Source of the DNA: Natrialba magadii ATCC 43099
GTDB taxonomy: Archaea; Halobacteriota; Halobacteria; Halobacteriales; Natrialbaceae
Length of the DNA: 64,000 bases
Assembly (NCBI RefSeq): GCF_000025625.1
Contig: NC_013924.1
Location: forward strand, 186,001-250,000
Reading direction: 5' to 3'
Position numbers and translations under genes: made by a program. The notes beneath the pieces are model-generated. The model was not told the DNA's origin. It did no database searches and saw nothing but the letters and a program-made list of their open reading frames with translations. Shown here one piece after another: positions 9,452 through 18,303 of the stretch. How positions within the stretch are numbered: position 1 is the first letter of the stretch; the number at the start of each line of letters is the position of its first letter.

Positions 9452-9549
9452 TGTGACCTTCCATAAGCGACGGAAGGATATGAACGTTTCCCGGCTTGGA
9501 ACGGCCGGACGGGGATACGAATTTGAAGTCGTCGTTCGAATAGTCGGAC

Positions 9550-10869
9550 ATGGAACGCACGGACGATCTGGGGGCCTTACTCTCCGAGACGGGTCCGAAC
9601 GCTATCGTCGGCTGGGTCGTCGTCGTTATCCTGTCGTTGACCGCGGTTCTGTCGGCCCTCGAGGGGGCGTTCGACTGGACTTTCATCGCGCTGGTAGTCG
9701 TCGTGATCGTCCTCGTTCCCGGAGGTGCGTTCCGGGATCCGCGCGTGATGCCGCCGTGGGAACTGGTCGCCATCGCCGCCGTCCCGATCCTCTGGGAGGC
9801 GCTGCTGGGTCGGGCGTTCGTAACCGACGTGCCGGCGTATCTCGCGGTCGCCGCGCTGGCGCTGTTGATCGCCGTCGAACTCCACCAGTTTACCGCCGTC
9901 CGGTTGAACCACGGGCTCGCTATCGCCCTCGTGGCGTTGACGACGCTCGCGGTCGCCGGCATCTGGAACGTCCTCCAGTGGGTCGCCGACGTCCTCGTTG
10001 GCACGTCGTTCGTCCTCGACAGTCGCTCGCAGGACGCGATCAACGCCGACATGATGATCGAGTTCATTTACGCCGGCATTGCTGGGATCGGCGGCGGTCT
10101 CCTGTTCGATCTGTATTTCCGCTCGCGAAACAGGATGCCGACCGAGCGGACGTACGTCCCGCCGAAACCACGGGGTGAACTCGAGACCGAAGCCGACGCG
10201 GCGTCGACCGGCGAACCCGACTCGCCGAAGCTCCGGGACCGTCTCGGCATCTCTCCCCGGCGACAGCGCCAGGCCAGTCGTTCCATGCAGGTCGTCCTCG
10301 CCGTCGTCCTCGTCTGGGGGCTGTACGTTCGGGATCTGCCCACGATTGCCAATGCCGCGGTCGCGCTCGCGATCACGTTCGTCCCGGCGATCCTCGAGCG
10401 GGAGTACGACCTCCCGATGGACGCCGGGCTGGTGCTGTGGATCACGACTGCTGTCTTCCTCCACGCCCTGGGGTCGGCGGGTCTGTACGACGCAATCGAT
10501 CCGTGGGATCACCTGACCCACGCGTTGTCGGCGTCGGTGGTTTCGGCCGCCGGCTACGCCATTTTCCGGGCGATACACGTGCACACCGACCGAGTCTACA
10601 TCCCGCCGAAAGTGATGGCCGCGTTCATCCTGATCTTTGTGTTCGCGGCCGGGGTCCTCTGGGAAATCCTCGAGTTCATCATCGACCAGAGCGCGATCGT
10701 CTTCGGGCTCGACGCCGTTCTCGCACAGTACGGGATCAACGATACGATCGTCGACCTGATCTTCAATGCCGTCGGGGCGATTATCGTCACGCTGTGGGGG
10801 ACGGCCTACCTCACGGACGTCTCCGACTCGCTGTCCGAACGGTTCGACCGGTTGGTCGAGACCGAGTAA
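9550..10869 (+). CDS. Polytopic membrane protein with internal duplication
   Basis: 439 residues with roughly ten or more membrane segments. The two halves look homologous: GIWNVLQWVADVLVG... (residues about 137-195) aligns with VLWEILEFIIDQ... (about 374-430), each followed by an acidic loop and a Gly-rich helix. The second half carries WDHLTHALSAS, which reappears as WDHLTHVHSAS in the shorter protein at 12361. A charged cytoplasmic linker (EADAASTGEPDSPKL) separates the halves. No enzymatic family recognised. The 449-codon reading frame on the opposite strand is a GC-rich shadow. Confidence 0.8.
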   Translation: MERTDDLGALLSETGPNAIVGWVVVVILSLTAVLSALEGAFDWTFIALVVVVIVLVPGGAFRDPRVMPPWELVAIAAVPILWEALLGRAFVTDVPAYLAVAALALLIAVELHQFTAVRLNHGLAIALVALTTLAVAGIWNVLQWVADVLVGTSFVLDSRSQDAINADMMIEFIYAGIAGIGGGLLFDLYFRSRNRMPTERTYVPPKPRGELETEADAASTGEPDSPKLRDRLGISPRRQRQASRSMQVVLAVVLVWGLYVRDLPTIANAAVALAITFVPAILEREYDLPMDAGLVLWITTAVFLHALGSAGLYDAIDPWDHLTHALSASVVSAAGYAIFRAIHVHTDRVYIPPKVMAAFILIFVFAAGVLWEILEFIIDQSAIVFGLDAVLAQYGINDTIVDLIFNAVGAIIVTLWGTAYLTDVSDSLSERFDRLVETE

Positions 10870-10959
10870 ACTGATCGCTCTCGCGTCGCCACGAGGTTCC
10901 GTCTCAGCTGCTGATACGTCCCACAATCGTTAGCCGGACGGCCGGTGTACGGTGGGTCG

Positions 10960-11721
10960 ATGGCGAGTATTATCCTGCCAACCTTCGAGTGGACGCGGTC
11001 GTGCGCACAGCTGGCTCGCCAACTCGAGCCCGAGGACGAACTGCTGGTCGTCTGCGACCACGAGGACGATCCGGTGGCGAGCGCGGAGCTCCCCGAGAAC
11101 GCCGAGCTGCTCGTCGCCGGCGAGCCGGAGGGCTGTTCGGGGAAGGCAAACGCCGTCGCCCTCGCGCTCGAGCACGCCTCGCAAGACCGGATCGTCCTGA
11201 CCGACGACGACGTCGATCGCACGAACTGGGTGACCTGGGGTGGCGGCGTGACGTTCGACCGCCGCGAGATTGATCTCGAAGGCTACGTCGGCGACCTCCG
11301 GCGGACGGTCTCGGACGACGCCCTGCTGGCGGAGTACACCGACGAAGTCGTCGCCTCGCGGGAAATCGTCAACAAGGTGTACGTTCCTGGCGGTCCGCGC
11401 GTCACCTACGAGCGGATCACGCGTTTCGCGACGATCTTTTACCGATTTGCGCCGCGACGGACTCTGGCGATTCTGGGGCTCTTCCTGGCGGTCGCGGCGG
11501 CCGGGATCCTCGCCCCGTTGCTCGTCGCCTTCGGCGTTACGTACATCGCGCGCGATCGGTACCGCTCGCTCGGTGTCGATCGACGGACGTGGGTGTTTGC
11601 GGTTCCATCACTGCTCCTCGCTCCGTTTTTCGTCCTCGCGGGAATCGTCAGGCCGACGTTCGTCTGGGGCGGCAGGCGGTATCACTGGCCCGATACGTTC
11701 GACGTGACCGTGGTCGACTGA
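10960..11721 (+). CDS. GT2-type glycosyltransferase with internal deletion
   Basis: The N-terminal GT-A fold is recognisable (SIILPTFEW, EGCSGKANAVA, and the nucleotide-binding VLTDDDVDR). Two C-terminal membrane segments follow (RTLAILGLFLAVAAAGI...). About 50-60 residues normally found between the DDD motif and the VTWGGGVTFDRREID block appear to be missing, because TDDDVDRTNW joins that block directly. The reading frame is preserved. Relatives run to about 310-350 residues. It may be inactive. Start MASIILP; ATG 10945 is an alternative. Confidence 0.7.
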   Translation: MASIILPTFEWTRSCAQLARQLEPEDELLVVCDHEDDPVASAELPENAELLVAGEPEGCSGKANAVALALEHASQDRIVLTDDDVDRTNWVTWGGGVTFDRREIDLEGYVGDLRRTVSDDALLAEYTDEVVASREIVNKVYVPGGPRVTYERITRFATIFYRFAPRRTLAILGLFLAVAAAGILAPLLVAFGVTYIARDRYRSLGVDRRTWVFAVPSLLLAPFFVLAGIVRPTFVWGGRRYHWPDTFDVTVVD

Positions 11722-11775
11722 CCACTCCTCCGTTCCCCCACTGGCGACGATCGATTGGATACGGCCTCGAGGAAC

Positions 11776-11960
11776 GCAGCGACCACCGTCGCGTTCGTGC
11801 TTCCGGTGGCGCGCCCCTCAACGCCATCGTCTTCCGCAGCGGCCATCTCACCGTCCCAAAGATGGCCTCGGTCGGAGTCAGTATGAACCTCATCGGCGTC
11901 CTGCTGGTGCTCGCGTTCGTCCAGAGTGGCTCCCGTTTAGCTGGGGGATCGACCCCGGAG
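11776..11960 (+). pseudogene. Remnant of an SLC13/DASS-type transporter C-terminus
   Basis: Translation gives AATTVAFVLPVA, then after a frameshift PLNAIVFRSGHLTVPKM followed by VGVSMNLIGVLLVLAFVQ. This resembles the last helices of SLC13 (anion:sodium symporter) permeases. No upstream part of such a gene is present. The rest of 11722-12360 shows no convincing coding sequence. Confidence 0.5.
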
Positions 11961-12360
11961 AGCTCCCACCGTGGTACGGCTGAGTCGCGCAATTTCAGAC
12001 GGTCGAATCGGCGGGCCAATCCGACCATCACCGGGTCCAACGGAGCTGCCGGGATCAGCTTCGCTTCTCGAGGTGCCGAAACCGGGTGTCGGGAACGGAT
12101 CGTTCCGTTCGGTCCTCCGGCGGCCCCATCGGGCCAACGCCTAACCGTGTCGCGGTGGTACGGTTCCGCTAACAGTTCATGACAGGGCTCGCTCGAAACC
12201 GGGAACTGCGTTTCGACCGTCGGCCGTGCGGAGACGGCGGCGACCGCGGCACGATCCGACGGACTGCGACCGGTCCCGGATCACCTCGCCGTCCGGCCAA
12301 TTCGCACGGGAGGACTACGACGGCCCTCGCTCACCGCCCTGAGAGTCGGGGTGTCAGTAC

Positions 12361-12927
12361 GTGAGCTCGACGCGCGGGTCGGTCGCCAGCGTCGGCGTCC
12401 GGGCCGTCAGGCTCGGGATCGGGCTCGTTTTCGTCATGGGAGCCCGTCGCAGGAACCCCGGCGCGGTCGTCAACGCCGTCATCGCGTACGTCGGGACGTA
12501 TCTTCCGTCGGTCGTCGAACGCTGCTGGAACGTCGAGTTCCGGCCGTGGCAGCGCCTCTACGCCGCGGTGGCGATGGTGACTCACGCCGCCGGCATGCTC
12601 GGTCCGTACGACGACGTCTGGTGGTGGGACCACCTCACGCACGTCCACTCGGCGAGTCTCCTCGGCGGGCTGGCTCGCGTCGCGGCCCACCGCCGCGGGT
12701 ACGATCCCGACGCGACCGTCCTTCGAACCGTAGTCGCCGGGGGCCTGCTCTGGGAGGCCCTCGAGTACGTGATCCACCTGTACGCCCGCCGGCGGGGTTT
12801 CGAGCCGCTACTCGTCACGTACGGGAAGGTCGACACCGCCCTGGACCTCTGTTTCAACCTCGTGGGAGCGATACTGGTGGTCGTGTTCGGCGACCGGTTC
12901 CTCGAGAACCTCTACGGATCCAACTAG
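12361..12927 (+). CDS. Membrane protein related to the second half of the 9550 gene
   Basis: 188 residues starting at GTG 12361. About five hydrophobic segments. WWWDHLTHVHSAS and GLLWEALEYVIHLYA match WDHLTHALSAS and GVLWEILEFIID of the 439-residue protein at 9550; both continue into an Asp-containing segment and FN-VGA. The conserved Trp-Asp-His and Trp-Glu pairs within the membrane suggest a metal or proton site, but this is inference. Function unknown. Confidence 0.7.
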   Translation: MSSTRGSVASVGVRAVRLGIGLVFVMGARRRNPGAVVNAVIAYVGTYLPSVVERCWNVEFRPWQRLYAAVAMVTHAAGMLGPYDDVWWWDHLTHVHSASLLGGLARVAAHRRGYDPDATVLRTVVAGGLLWEALEYVIHLYARRRGFEPLLVTYGKVDTALDLCFNLVGAILVVVFGDRFLENLYGSN

Positions 12928-13030
12928 TGCGGCTTCAGACCTGAACTGCTAGCTTTATCTGCGTGAGCGCCTCTATGGTTCGTTCAGAATTTCTCTGAAG
13001 TCACTCATGCCACGAACACAATAGTACTCT

Positions 13031-13377
13031 GTCGATCTGTCTGCTGATGCGCGAGCGGAACTGAATGCGATGCTGTCAGCGGGCACGTACAAAACTCGGG
13101 AACTCACCCGTGCACGATGTCTCTTGCCTTCGGATGACGGCTTGCCCGTCAACACGAGATCCGTCCACGAATCAAACACCGTGAGTTCACACCGCTTCAC
13201 AAGGCATGGAACGCACGCTTAGACGCCGACCTCTACGGCCAACGGAGTCAATCAGAGACAGTCAACTTAACGCTCAAGCGGAAGTACGGCGCGTTCGTCC
13301 GTTCACGACGCTGGTGGAAGCAGTTCCGTGAACTCGCTCTTGCGTGTCTCGTCCACAATCTTGACCAAGCAATCTAA
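13031..13377 (+). pseudogene. Fused transposase fragments (IS630-like N-terminus, IS5-like C-terminus)
   Basis: From 13031 the + strand encodes LSADARAELNAMLSAG followed by TYKTRELTRARCLLP, resembling the helix-turn-helix start of IS630-type transposases. From about 13159, in another frame, it encodes IRPRIKHREFTPLHKAWNAR and later FVRSRRWWKQFRELALACLV, ending at TAA 13375. This is the C-terminus of an IS5-family transposase (compare the intact gene at 29243). Neither has catalytic residues in a complete domain. Confidence 0.65.
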
Positions 13378-13429
13378 CGACCAGTTCAGGGAAAGCAGTT
13401 ACCGAAGCAGCTATTGATTTGTCCGAAAC

Positions 13430-13625
13430 ATGTCAAAAGTCGGCTGCTGAATATAGAAGATGAGTTCAGCAAGATGACCACGTTTATTCCATACGTCTCC
13501 AGCCGCTCAGTACACTTGCGTATTGAGCACTGAACGGTATTTCAGGGCTAGTAGATATTCAGAATACCGTGCTGAATCATACCGCGAATGTGCCACGCTG
13601 TGTACTGACTCTGGGCGAAGATGCG
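13430..13625. repeat. Decayed cassette-family ends
   Basis: GGCTGCTGAATATAGAAGATGA at about 13442 and GTGCTGAATCATACC followed by GCGAATGTGCCACGC at about 13570 match inner parts of the long inverted repeats of the cassette family. The outermost GGCTCTGTTGAAA is no longer recognisable. No gene is seen from 13378 to 13830. Confidence 0.5.
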
Positions 13626-13830
13626 GAGGAAGCCACAGTACTTTTAGGAGGCACCGGTCACCACCGGGCAGTTCACGTTCGAACGCGCGGACAAGAAAAC
13701 GAATGTTTCTGCACCGAGTAGTGTGTAAAGCGTTTCAGTCGTTGCTGTATACGAGACCGCGTAATCTCCTCGTTCGGTTTGATTATCGTCGGAACGGTGC
13801 TTGGGGTCGTGTTTCAGTCCATGGGAACTA

Positions 13831-14130
13831 TAGTAGCCACTGAACGTCAGTGCACACCCACTCGCACGGCGGCTGCGCGGTTCGGAGCGAGCGCGGTTCG
13901 GAACGAACGAAGTGAGTGAGAACCGCGGACGAGGAGCGGGGAACAGCCTGACCCGCGAGCGAACGAAGTCAGTGAGAACCGCGGATGACGAGCGGGGAAC
14001 AGCCTGACCCGCGAGCGAACGAAGTCAGTGAGAACCGCGGATGACGAGCGGGGAACAGCGTGACCCGCAAGCGAGTGGAACGAGTGAGAACCGCGGCTGC
14101 GCGATTGGTGTGTACACAGTTTCAGTTGTT
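13831..14130. mobile_element. MITE copy 4, enlarged, truncated by IS1595
   Basis: The left end TAGTAGCCACTGAACGTC follows a TA, as in the 81-bp copies. On the right, GTGTGTACACAGTTTCAGTTGTT runs into the IS1595 terminus at 14131, so the final ACTA is lost. The interior is expanded by about 56-bp tandem repeats, making this copy more than three times longer than the others. Confidence 0.7.
13905..14110. repeat. 56-bp tandem repeats, about 3.7 copies
   Basis: GAACGAAGTCAGTGAGAACC recurs at 13905 (with G for C), 13961 and 14017, and imperfectly near 14073: an exact 56-bp period. Each unit contains GAGCGGGGAACAGC. No spacers differ between units, so this is not a CRISPR array. Confidence 0.85.
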
Positions 14131-15131
14131 CGCTCTTCTGTAGGAGATTGTTGATACTGCTCAGCTGTCGCTGTGGAATCGAAGAGAGCAAGGACACCGC
14201 GTCAGCGGTGTCCGTTAGGCATGATTCCGCTAGATGTGTTTGGATCGGAATCGGTCGCAGCGGACCTGTTGGCGCAGGCTCGCTGGCGTAACGGTGTTAC
14301 TTGCCCTCGCTGCCGTTCTGACCTGACGGTCAAGAACGGCAGCTATGGACACTTTCAGCGCTATCTCTGTAAGAATTGCGACCGCACATTCAACGACAAG
14401 ACCGGCACGATCTTTGCCCATTCGAAAGTTGCACTCAGAAAGTGGCTATTCTCGATTTACGCGTTCCTCCGGTTTAACACGAGTCTTCGCCAACTTCAGC
14501 TAGAGATCGACGTTCAGTACAAAACGATCTACCAGCGCGTCGAGCGCTTCACGAAGGCGCTCGACGCGCCTTCCCTCGACCTCGTTGGTCCAGTCGAGAT
14601 CGACGAAGTCTACGTTTCTGCAGGGCTGAAAGGCCGCGAGCGCGACCAAGAGTCGCGCTCGCGTGGCCTGTCCACGCGTGGGCGATGATCATACGAGCAG
14701 GACAAACCGCCGGTGTTCACGATCGTCGATCGTGGCACCGGCAATCGGTACGTGATCCCCGCGAAATCCGCCGACGAATCGACGGTTCGGCTCCTTCTTG
14801 CAAACCGCGAGAAGGAGCCACTGACTGTCTACACCGATGGATTTCGTGCCTACGATCCGTTAGCCGAGGACGACGCATTCGACCGCGAATACGTCGTCCA
14901 CGGCGACGGCGAATATGCCGACGAAGACGTTCACGTCAACACCTGCGAGAGCCACGGATCACTGCTGCGACCGTGGCTCTCGCCTCATCGAGGCGTCTCA
15001 AAAGACAAGCTCACACAGTATCTCCGAGCGTTCCAACTTCGACGAAAGCTACTACGGAAACCAGGAAGAGAAGCGCTCAAACACGCTGTCAAAGCCACGC
15101 TGTGAAATCAACAAAGTGCTACACAAGAGCG
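14131..15131 (+). mobile_element. IS1595-family insertion sequence, copy 1 (1001 bp)
   Basis: The termini CGCTCTTCTGTAGGAG (14131) and, read inward, CGCTCTTGTGTAGCAC (15131) are imperfect inverted repeats. The length equals that of copy 2 at 54340. The flanking 8-mers (CAGTTGTT and TTGATTGA) do not match, unlike copy 2. The left side lies in a MITE and the right in a nuclease gene, so sequence next to one end has been lost or exchanged. Confidence 0.9.
14221..15105 (+). pseudogene. IS1595-family transposase with in-frame stop
   Basis: The gene has an N-terminal zinc ribbon (CPRCRSDLTVKNGS, CKNC) and an ISXO2-like DDE domain starting VEIDEVYVSAGLKG. It matches the intact transposase at 54366 almost codon for codon. 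One GGA (Gly) codon is TGA at 14686-14688, after TRGR, cutting the protein within the catalytic domain; the remaining frame is open to 15105. Without readthrough it is inactive, but copy 2 could act on its ends. Confidence 0.9.
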
Positions 15132-16056
15132 TTGATTGAATGTAGTCTTCGAGCTGGTCAATGATCCTGGACTTGTTTGAAAGACTTTTCTTTACCTCGA
15201 TACCGAGTATTTCAGTTTCATTTGTACTCTCATCAAGCACGTGCTTGTTCCCCACCACTAAGTCTGCCTTCCGATAGTCTCCCCGTAGTTTCCCAGAGAG
15301 CTTGTGACGGTCACTATCAGCAGTATAGTCCAATCGTCGCCGGTCATACGGTGACGTTCTGAACCCTACCTCAGACGTTACGATCATCTCTTTATTTGTA
15401 TAATAGTTCCATAGCGCAGTCACTAATTCTGCCTCCCCACCAATGTTTTCGTCCAAATATTGTTGTGAGAAGATTGTGTCTCTATTTGTTTTCTCTACGG
15501 TGTAGGATAGTTTGCCGGTGAAATAATCATATGTTAGCCATCCGTCACCGATCTTTTCACCAGTGGTGTCTTCTGCCCATGGCTCTTCTCTTGGAAGTGC
15601 AACCCAGATGCCATCAAAGAGATATAACTCATCTGAATTATAGGCCTGGCCTTGCTGGTCGACAGAGATACGATGTGAATCAATAGGAGTCGAGTTCCGA
15701 TAGCGTTCGACCTGCTCACGTAATTTATACGACGGTGTGTTCTTGTAGTCTGAGAAACTTTTGACTTCAATTCCAATAAGTCGGTCCGACTTTGGGGCTT
15801 CCCAAACAATATCAATTCTACCCTCACCCTGTAACTTCACTTCGCAGTAACAATTCCCGTATTTATTTAGAAGTGAATAAAGTTGATACTGGGTTACAGC
15901 TTGACTTCGATAACTGATACTATTGGCATCCAAATGATATGGAATACTGTATTCTTGAGTACCCCGGGTAACTCGTCGTAGTCGATTATCCAACCATTGT
16001 GGTAGCAATCGACTTGCCTCGATAGTACCCTGACCTTGTACCGGGATCATCAACAA
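15132..16056 (-). pseudogene. Double PD-(D/E)XK nuclease-like protein, 3' truncated by IS1595
   Basis: Two nuclease-like cores are visible. The first has RIDIVWEAPKSDRLIGIEVKS (Asp ... Glu-x-Lys) at residues about 78-98. The second has RKADLVV followed by ILGIEVKKS at about 262-290. Each is followed by a QxExY helix (QVERYRNS, QLEDYIQS), suggesting tandem duplication. Codons and base composition are much more AT-rich than the neighbours, pointing to transfer. The frame enters IS1595 at 15131 and the native C-terminus is lost. A defence or restriction role is possible, but no partner is seen. Start ATG 16056; ATG 16050 is an alternative. Confidence 0.7.
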
Positions 16057-16421
16057 TATTAGCCATCCCTGGAAATTAATTCCTCTGTTGAAGTGAGTCT
16101 TCTGGGGAGCACGCCGGTCAAAATCATGCCTCGGACCCTCGATAGCAATTCTTGGACCGGTAGATGTGTGTTAGTGACAATATACAAACAATATCATTTG
16201 ACTGGTGCGGTTGCTGGGTTTCGTCAACCGCGACCCCCGACTGTTTCGCCGTCGGTAGGTTGGAGAAATAATCAATCAGATGAGATTCCCAGTGCCAGGT
16301 TGTCGGCCGCATAGCTCTCGCTGACCAGGTTTGAGAGCATTGATCTAAAGAGTTCGTGGTCTGTCTAATTGTTCGGAGGAGTGGCCGCACCTTTATTTGA
16401 TTGTGCTACTATAGTATTACC
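16057..16421. other. Non-coding stretch with a doubtful transposase trace
   Basis: No complete gene. On the minus strand, KQSGVAVDETQQ (about 16220-16260) recalls the VAVDET block of IS6-type transposases, but the flanking sequence does not support it. The last 40 bp hold the promoter of the next gene. Confidence 0.3.
16388..16400 (+). promoter_or_regulatory. TATA-box region for the vapBC-like operon
   Basis: CACCTTTATTTG lies about 25-30 nt upstream of ATG 16422, consistent with a leaderless transcript. The longer in-frame start at 16401 would overlap it, so 16422 is preferred. Confidence 0.4.
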
Positions 16422-16751
16422 ATGAAGTACGCCAACGTCAGCGTCAAGTTTCCCGAAGAACTCGATCGGGAACTCGAGCAGTTCCTCGAAGAGACGGGCG
16501 TCTACACGAACAAGAGCGAGTTCATCAAGGAGTCGGTTCGCCGCCACCTGATCGAACTGAATAACGAACCAGCGATCGCGGCGCTCCGCGTCGAGCAGTT
16601 ACTCGCTCGCGCCGAACAGAAGCCGGTGAGTGACGACGAACTGCACGGCCGACTCGACGAGCTTCGTCAGCGCGTCGACGAAGAAGAGGTCGCAGACGCG
16701 GTTGCAGCCGCTCGCGAAGAGATAGTCGACGAGTACGCCGATCACGCGTGA
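16422..16751 (+). CDS. Ribbon-helix-helix antitoxin
   Basis: About 109 residues. The N-terminal MKYANVSVKFPEELDRELEQ with KSEFIKESVRRHL is a ribbon-helix-helix DNA-binding domain (residues 1-45). The acidic, helical C-terminus (HGRLDELRQRVDEEEVADAV) would bind the toxin. It overlaps the PIN gene by 4 nt, so the pair is translationally coupled. It probably represses its own promoter. Confidence 0.85.
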   Translation: MKYANVSVKFPEELDRELEQFLEETGVYTNKSEFIKESVRRHLIELNNEPAIAALRVEQLLARAEQKPVSDDELHGRLDELRQRVDEEEVADAVAAAREEIVDEYADHA

Positions 16752-17215
16752 AGATCCTCGATACGAACCTCTGGGTTTTCGGAACGCTTGGAACGAACGA
16801 TCGAGCGGAACGTCTCCTCGACGACATCGAACGGGGCGAGACGGTGTCGGCGATCAACGCATACATGGTCCAGGAGGCACTCAACGCGTTCGATCGGACA
16901 CCCGGGCTAACAGCGAGAGAACGAGACGAGCTGAAGACACTATTCCTGACTCGACTTACCCGAATGACCGGACTCATCGAAGCCCCTTCGAGTCGCGACT
17001 TCGCCGACTCCTTACTCGACGAACGACGAGCGAACGTTCACACCCAACTCCTCGCCAGAATTACGGGCGTTCAGCCGAAAGATATCCCGATCGTCGTTCT
17101 GGCATTCGAGCATCGAGATCGGGAACCGACGGTCTTAACCAACGATGCCGACTTCGCTGCGTTTGCTCCAGCCGAGCACACTCTCTCGAAACTCGCTCTC
17201 GAGTACGTCGATTGA
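16748..17215 (+). CDS. PIN-domain ribonuclease toxin (VapC-like)
   Basis: 155 residues with GTG start 16748 inside the antitoxin stop. The PIN pattern is present: first Asp in MKILDTNLWVFG, Glu in MVQEALNAFDRT, and TNDADFAAF near the C-terminus. PIN toxins are metal-dependent RNases, usually cutting tRNA or rRNA. Its operon partner is the antitoxin at 16422. Confidence 0.88.
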   Translation: MKILDTNLWVFGTLGTNDRAERLLDDIERGETVSAINAYMVQEALNAFDRTPGLTARERDELKTLFLTRLTRMTGLIEAPSSRDFADSLLDERRANVHTQLLARITGVQPKDIPIVVLAFEHRDREPTVLTNDADFAAFAPAEHTLSKLALEYVD

Positions 17216-17262
17216 ACCCCTATATCGACTGCTAATTACTCTACGTACACCAAGACACCAGA

Positions 17263-18303
17263 TCAGTACTGCGGTTTGAACGAGAGTTCATCGTGCCCGT
17301 AAGAGTACGACTTGATACCTGCCTCATCACAACGTGATTCGAGCTCCGCCGGCGGAACGTACGTTTGCTCGCCAAACTCTTTTTCGAGATGTTTGCAGAA
17401 CACGATAGTGATATCCCGGTCGTCGTCACCGTCTTCTGCGACCTCGAGAACGACTGCTAAATCGGGATCCTCATAGTCTGGTTTGATGACGTAGTCGCCT
17501 GGAGTGAATGGATTCTCTGCGTACTCAAGGTTTGTGTGTTTGTACGTATAGAGCTGGATATCCTGATCGTCACAGTAAGATGCAAGCTTCGCTGGATGGA
17601 TTTCACGCCAGTTCCCCGGCCCGTCATCAAGCATATTCGGGAATGCAACACTGACGGCTTCACCATCCATCGTCTGACCATAGAGAGAAACGTCCTTCTC
17701 AGGCGGGACAACCTCCACGACGACTGCAACTGACGCGTCGTCATCGCCTGCTTTTCTTACTCTATCGCCGGGTTTGAACGGATTCTGTGGCTTCTGGTTC
17801 ATGTGAGCCGTGTTCGGCCCCAGATCCTGCAACTCGTTCATTGGGCGAGCAGCGAGATGGGCGAGTTTCTCAGGCTCCTCACCAGAATACGCGTCCTGTG
17901 TTCTGACTTTTGACTTGAGGGTTTCAGTTCGCTCCCAGCCGAGAAGAATCAGTGCATCTTCGTTGTCGCGATGCCAGACCATCACAATGATGTCGTCGTC
18001 AGGGTCGTTCTCGAGGAGGTTCGCTGGACGAAACGCCGAGACGTCTCTCGAGGTCTTCACGTCGATTTCGTAGCCAAAGACCTCGAAGTCGTGACCCGAG
18101 AAACTCTCGGCATTACAGCGGCGAATTGCTTCTTCGTTTTCCCACTCCCACATCTCCACCGGGAGATACTCCCGACAGAATTGCTCGAACGCGAGTTCAC
18201 CAAGGTTCCCGATTCGCTTGACGTCTAGATTGTCTGCGCCCTGTATGACTGCCTGGTGGTGAGCTCGCTCTCGATCAATTTCATCCGGCGTATAGAGATA
18301 CAT
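17263..18303 (-). CDS. PD-(D/E)XK nuclease-like protein with two SH3-like repeats
   Basis: 346 residues. The N-terminal domain (about 25-150) has GNLGELAFEQFCREYL, then GHDFEVFGYEIDVKTSRDV, fitting the Glu ... Asp ... (D/E)-x-Lys nuclease core. The C-terminus has two repeats of about 85 residues (172-255 and 260-343), each starting NPF-PGD-V and ending Y-Y-H--L-(Y/F). Their size suggests SH3/KOW-like nucleic-acid or nucleoprotein-binding modules. It is transcribed alone. A restriction-type or plasmid-defence role is inference only. Confidence 0.7.
   Translation of the reverse strand: MYLYTPDEIDRERAHHQAVIQGADNLDVKRIGNLGELAFEQFCREYLPVEMWEWENEEAIRRCNAESFSGHDFEVFGYEIDVKTSRDVSAFRPANLLENDPDDDIIVMVWHRDNEDALILLGWERTETLKSKVRTQDAYSGEEPEKLAHLAARPMNELQDLGPNTAHMNQKPQNPFKPGDRVRKAGDDDASVAVVVEVVPPEKDVSLYGQTMDGEAVSVAFPNMLDDGPGNWREIHPAKLASYCDDQDIQLYTYKHTNLEYAENPFTPGDYVIKPDYEDPDLAVVLEVAEDGDDDRDITIVFCKHLEKEFGEQTYVPPAELESRCDEAGIKSYSYGHDELSFKPQY

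Noticed and set aside
9000-10067. 355-codon minus-strand frame at 9.0-10.1 kb
   Set aside because: Spans two real genes in the wrong frame; the N-terminal part is a Thr/Ser-rich shadow.
9577-10926. 449-codon minus-strand frame opposite the duplicated membrane protein
   Set aside because: Low-complexity Arg/Asp/Gly composition without hydrophobic organisation, opposite a coherent membrane protein.
13905-14110. Possible CRISPR array
   Set aside because: The 56-bp units are contiguous tandem repeats without unique spacers, and no cas genes are nearby.
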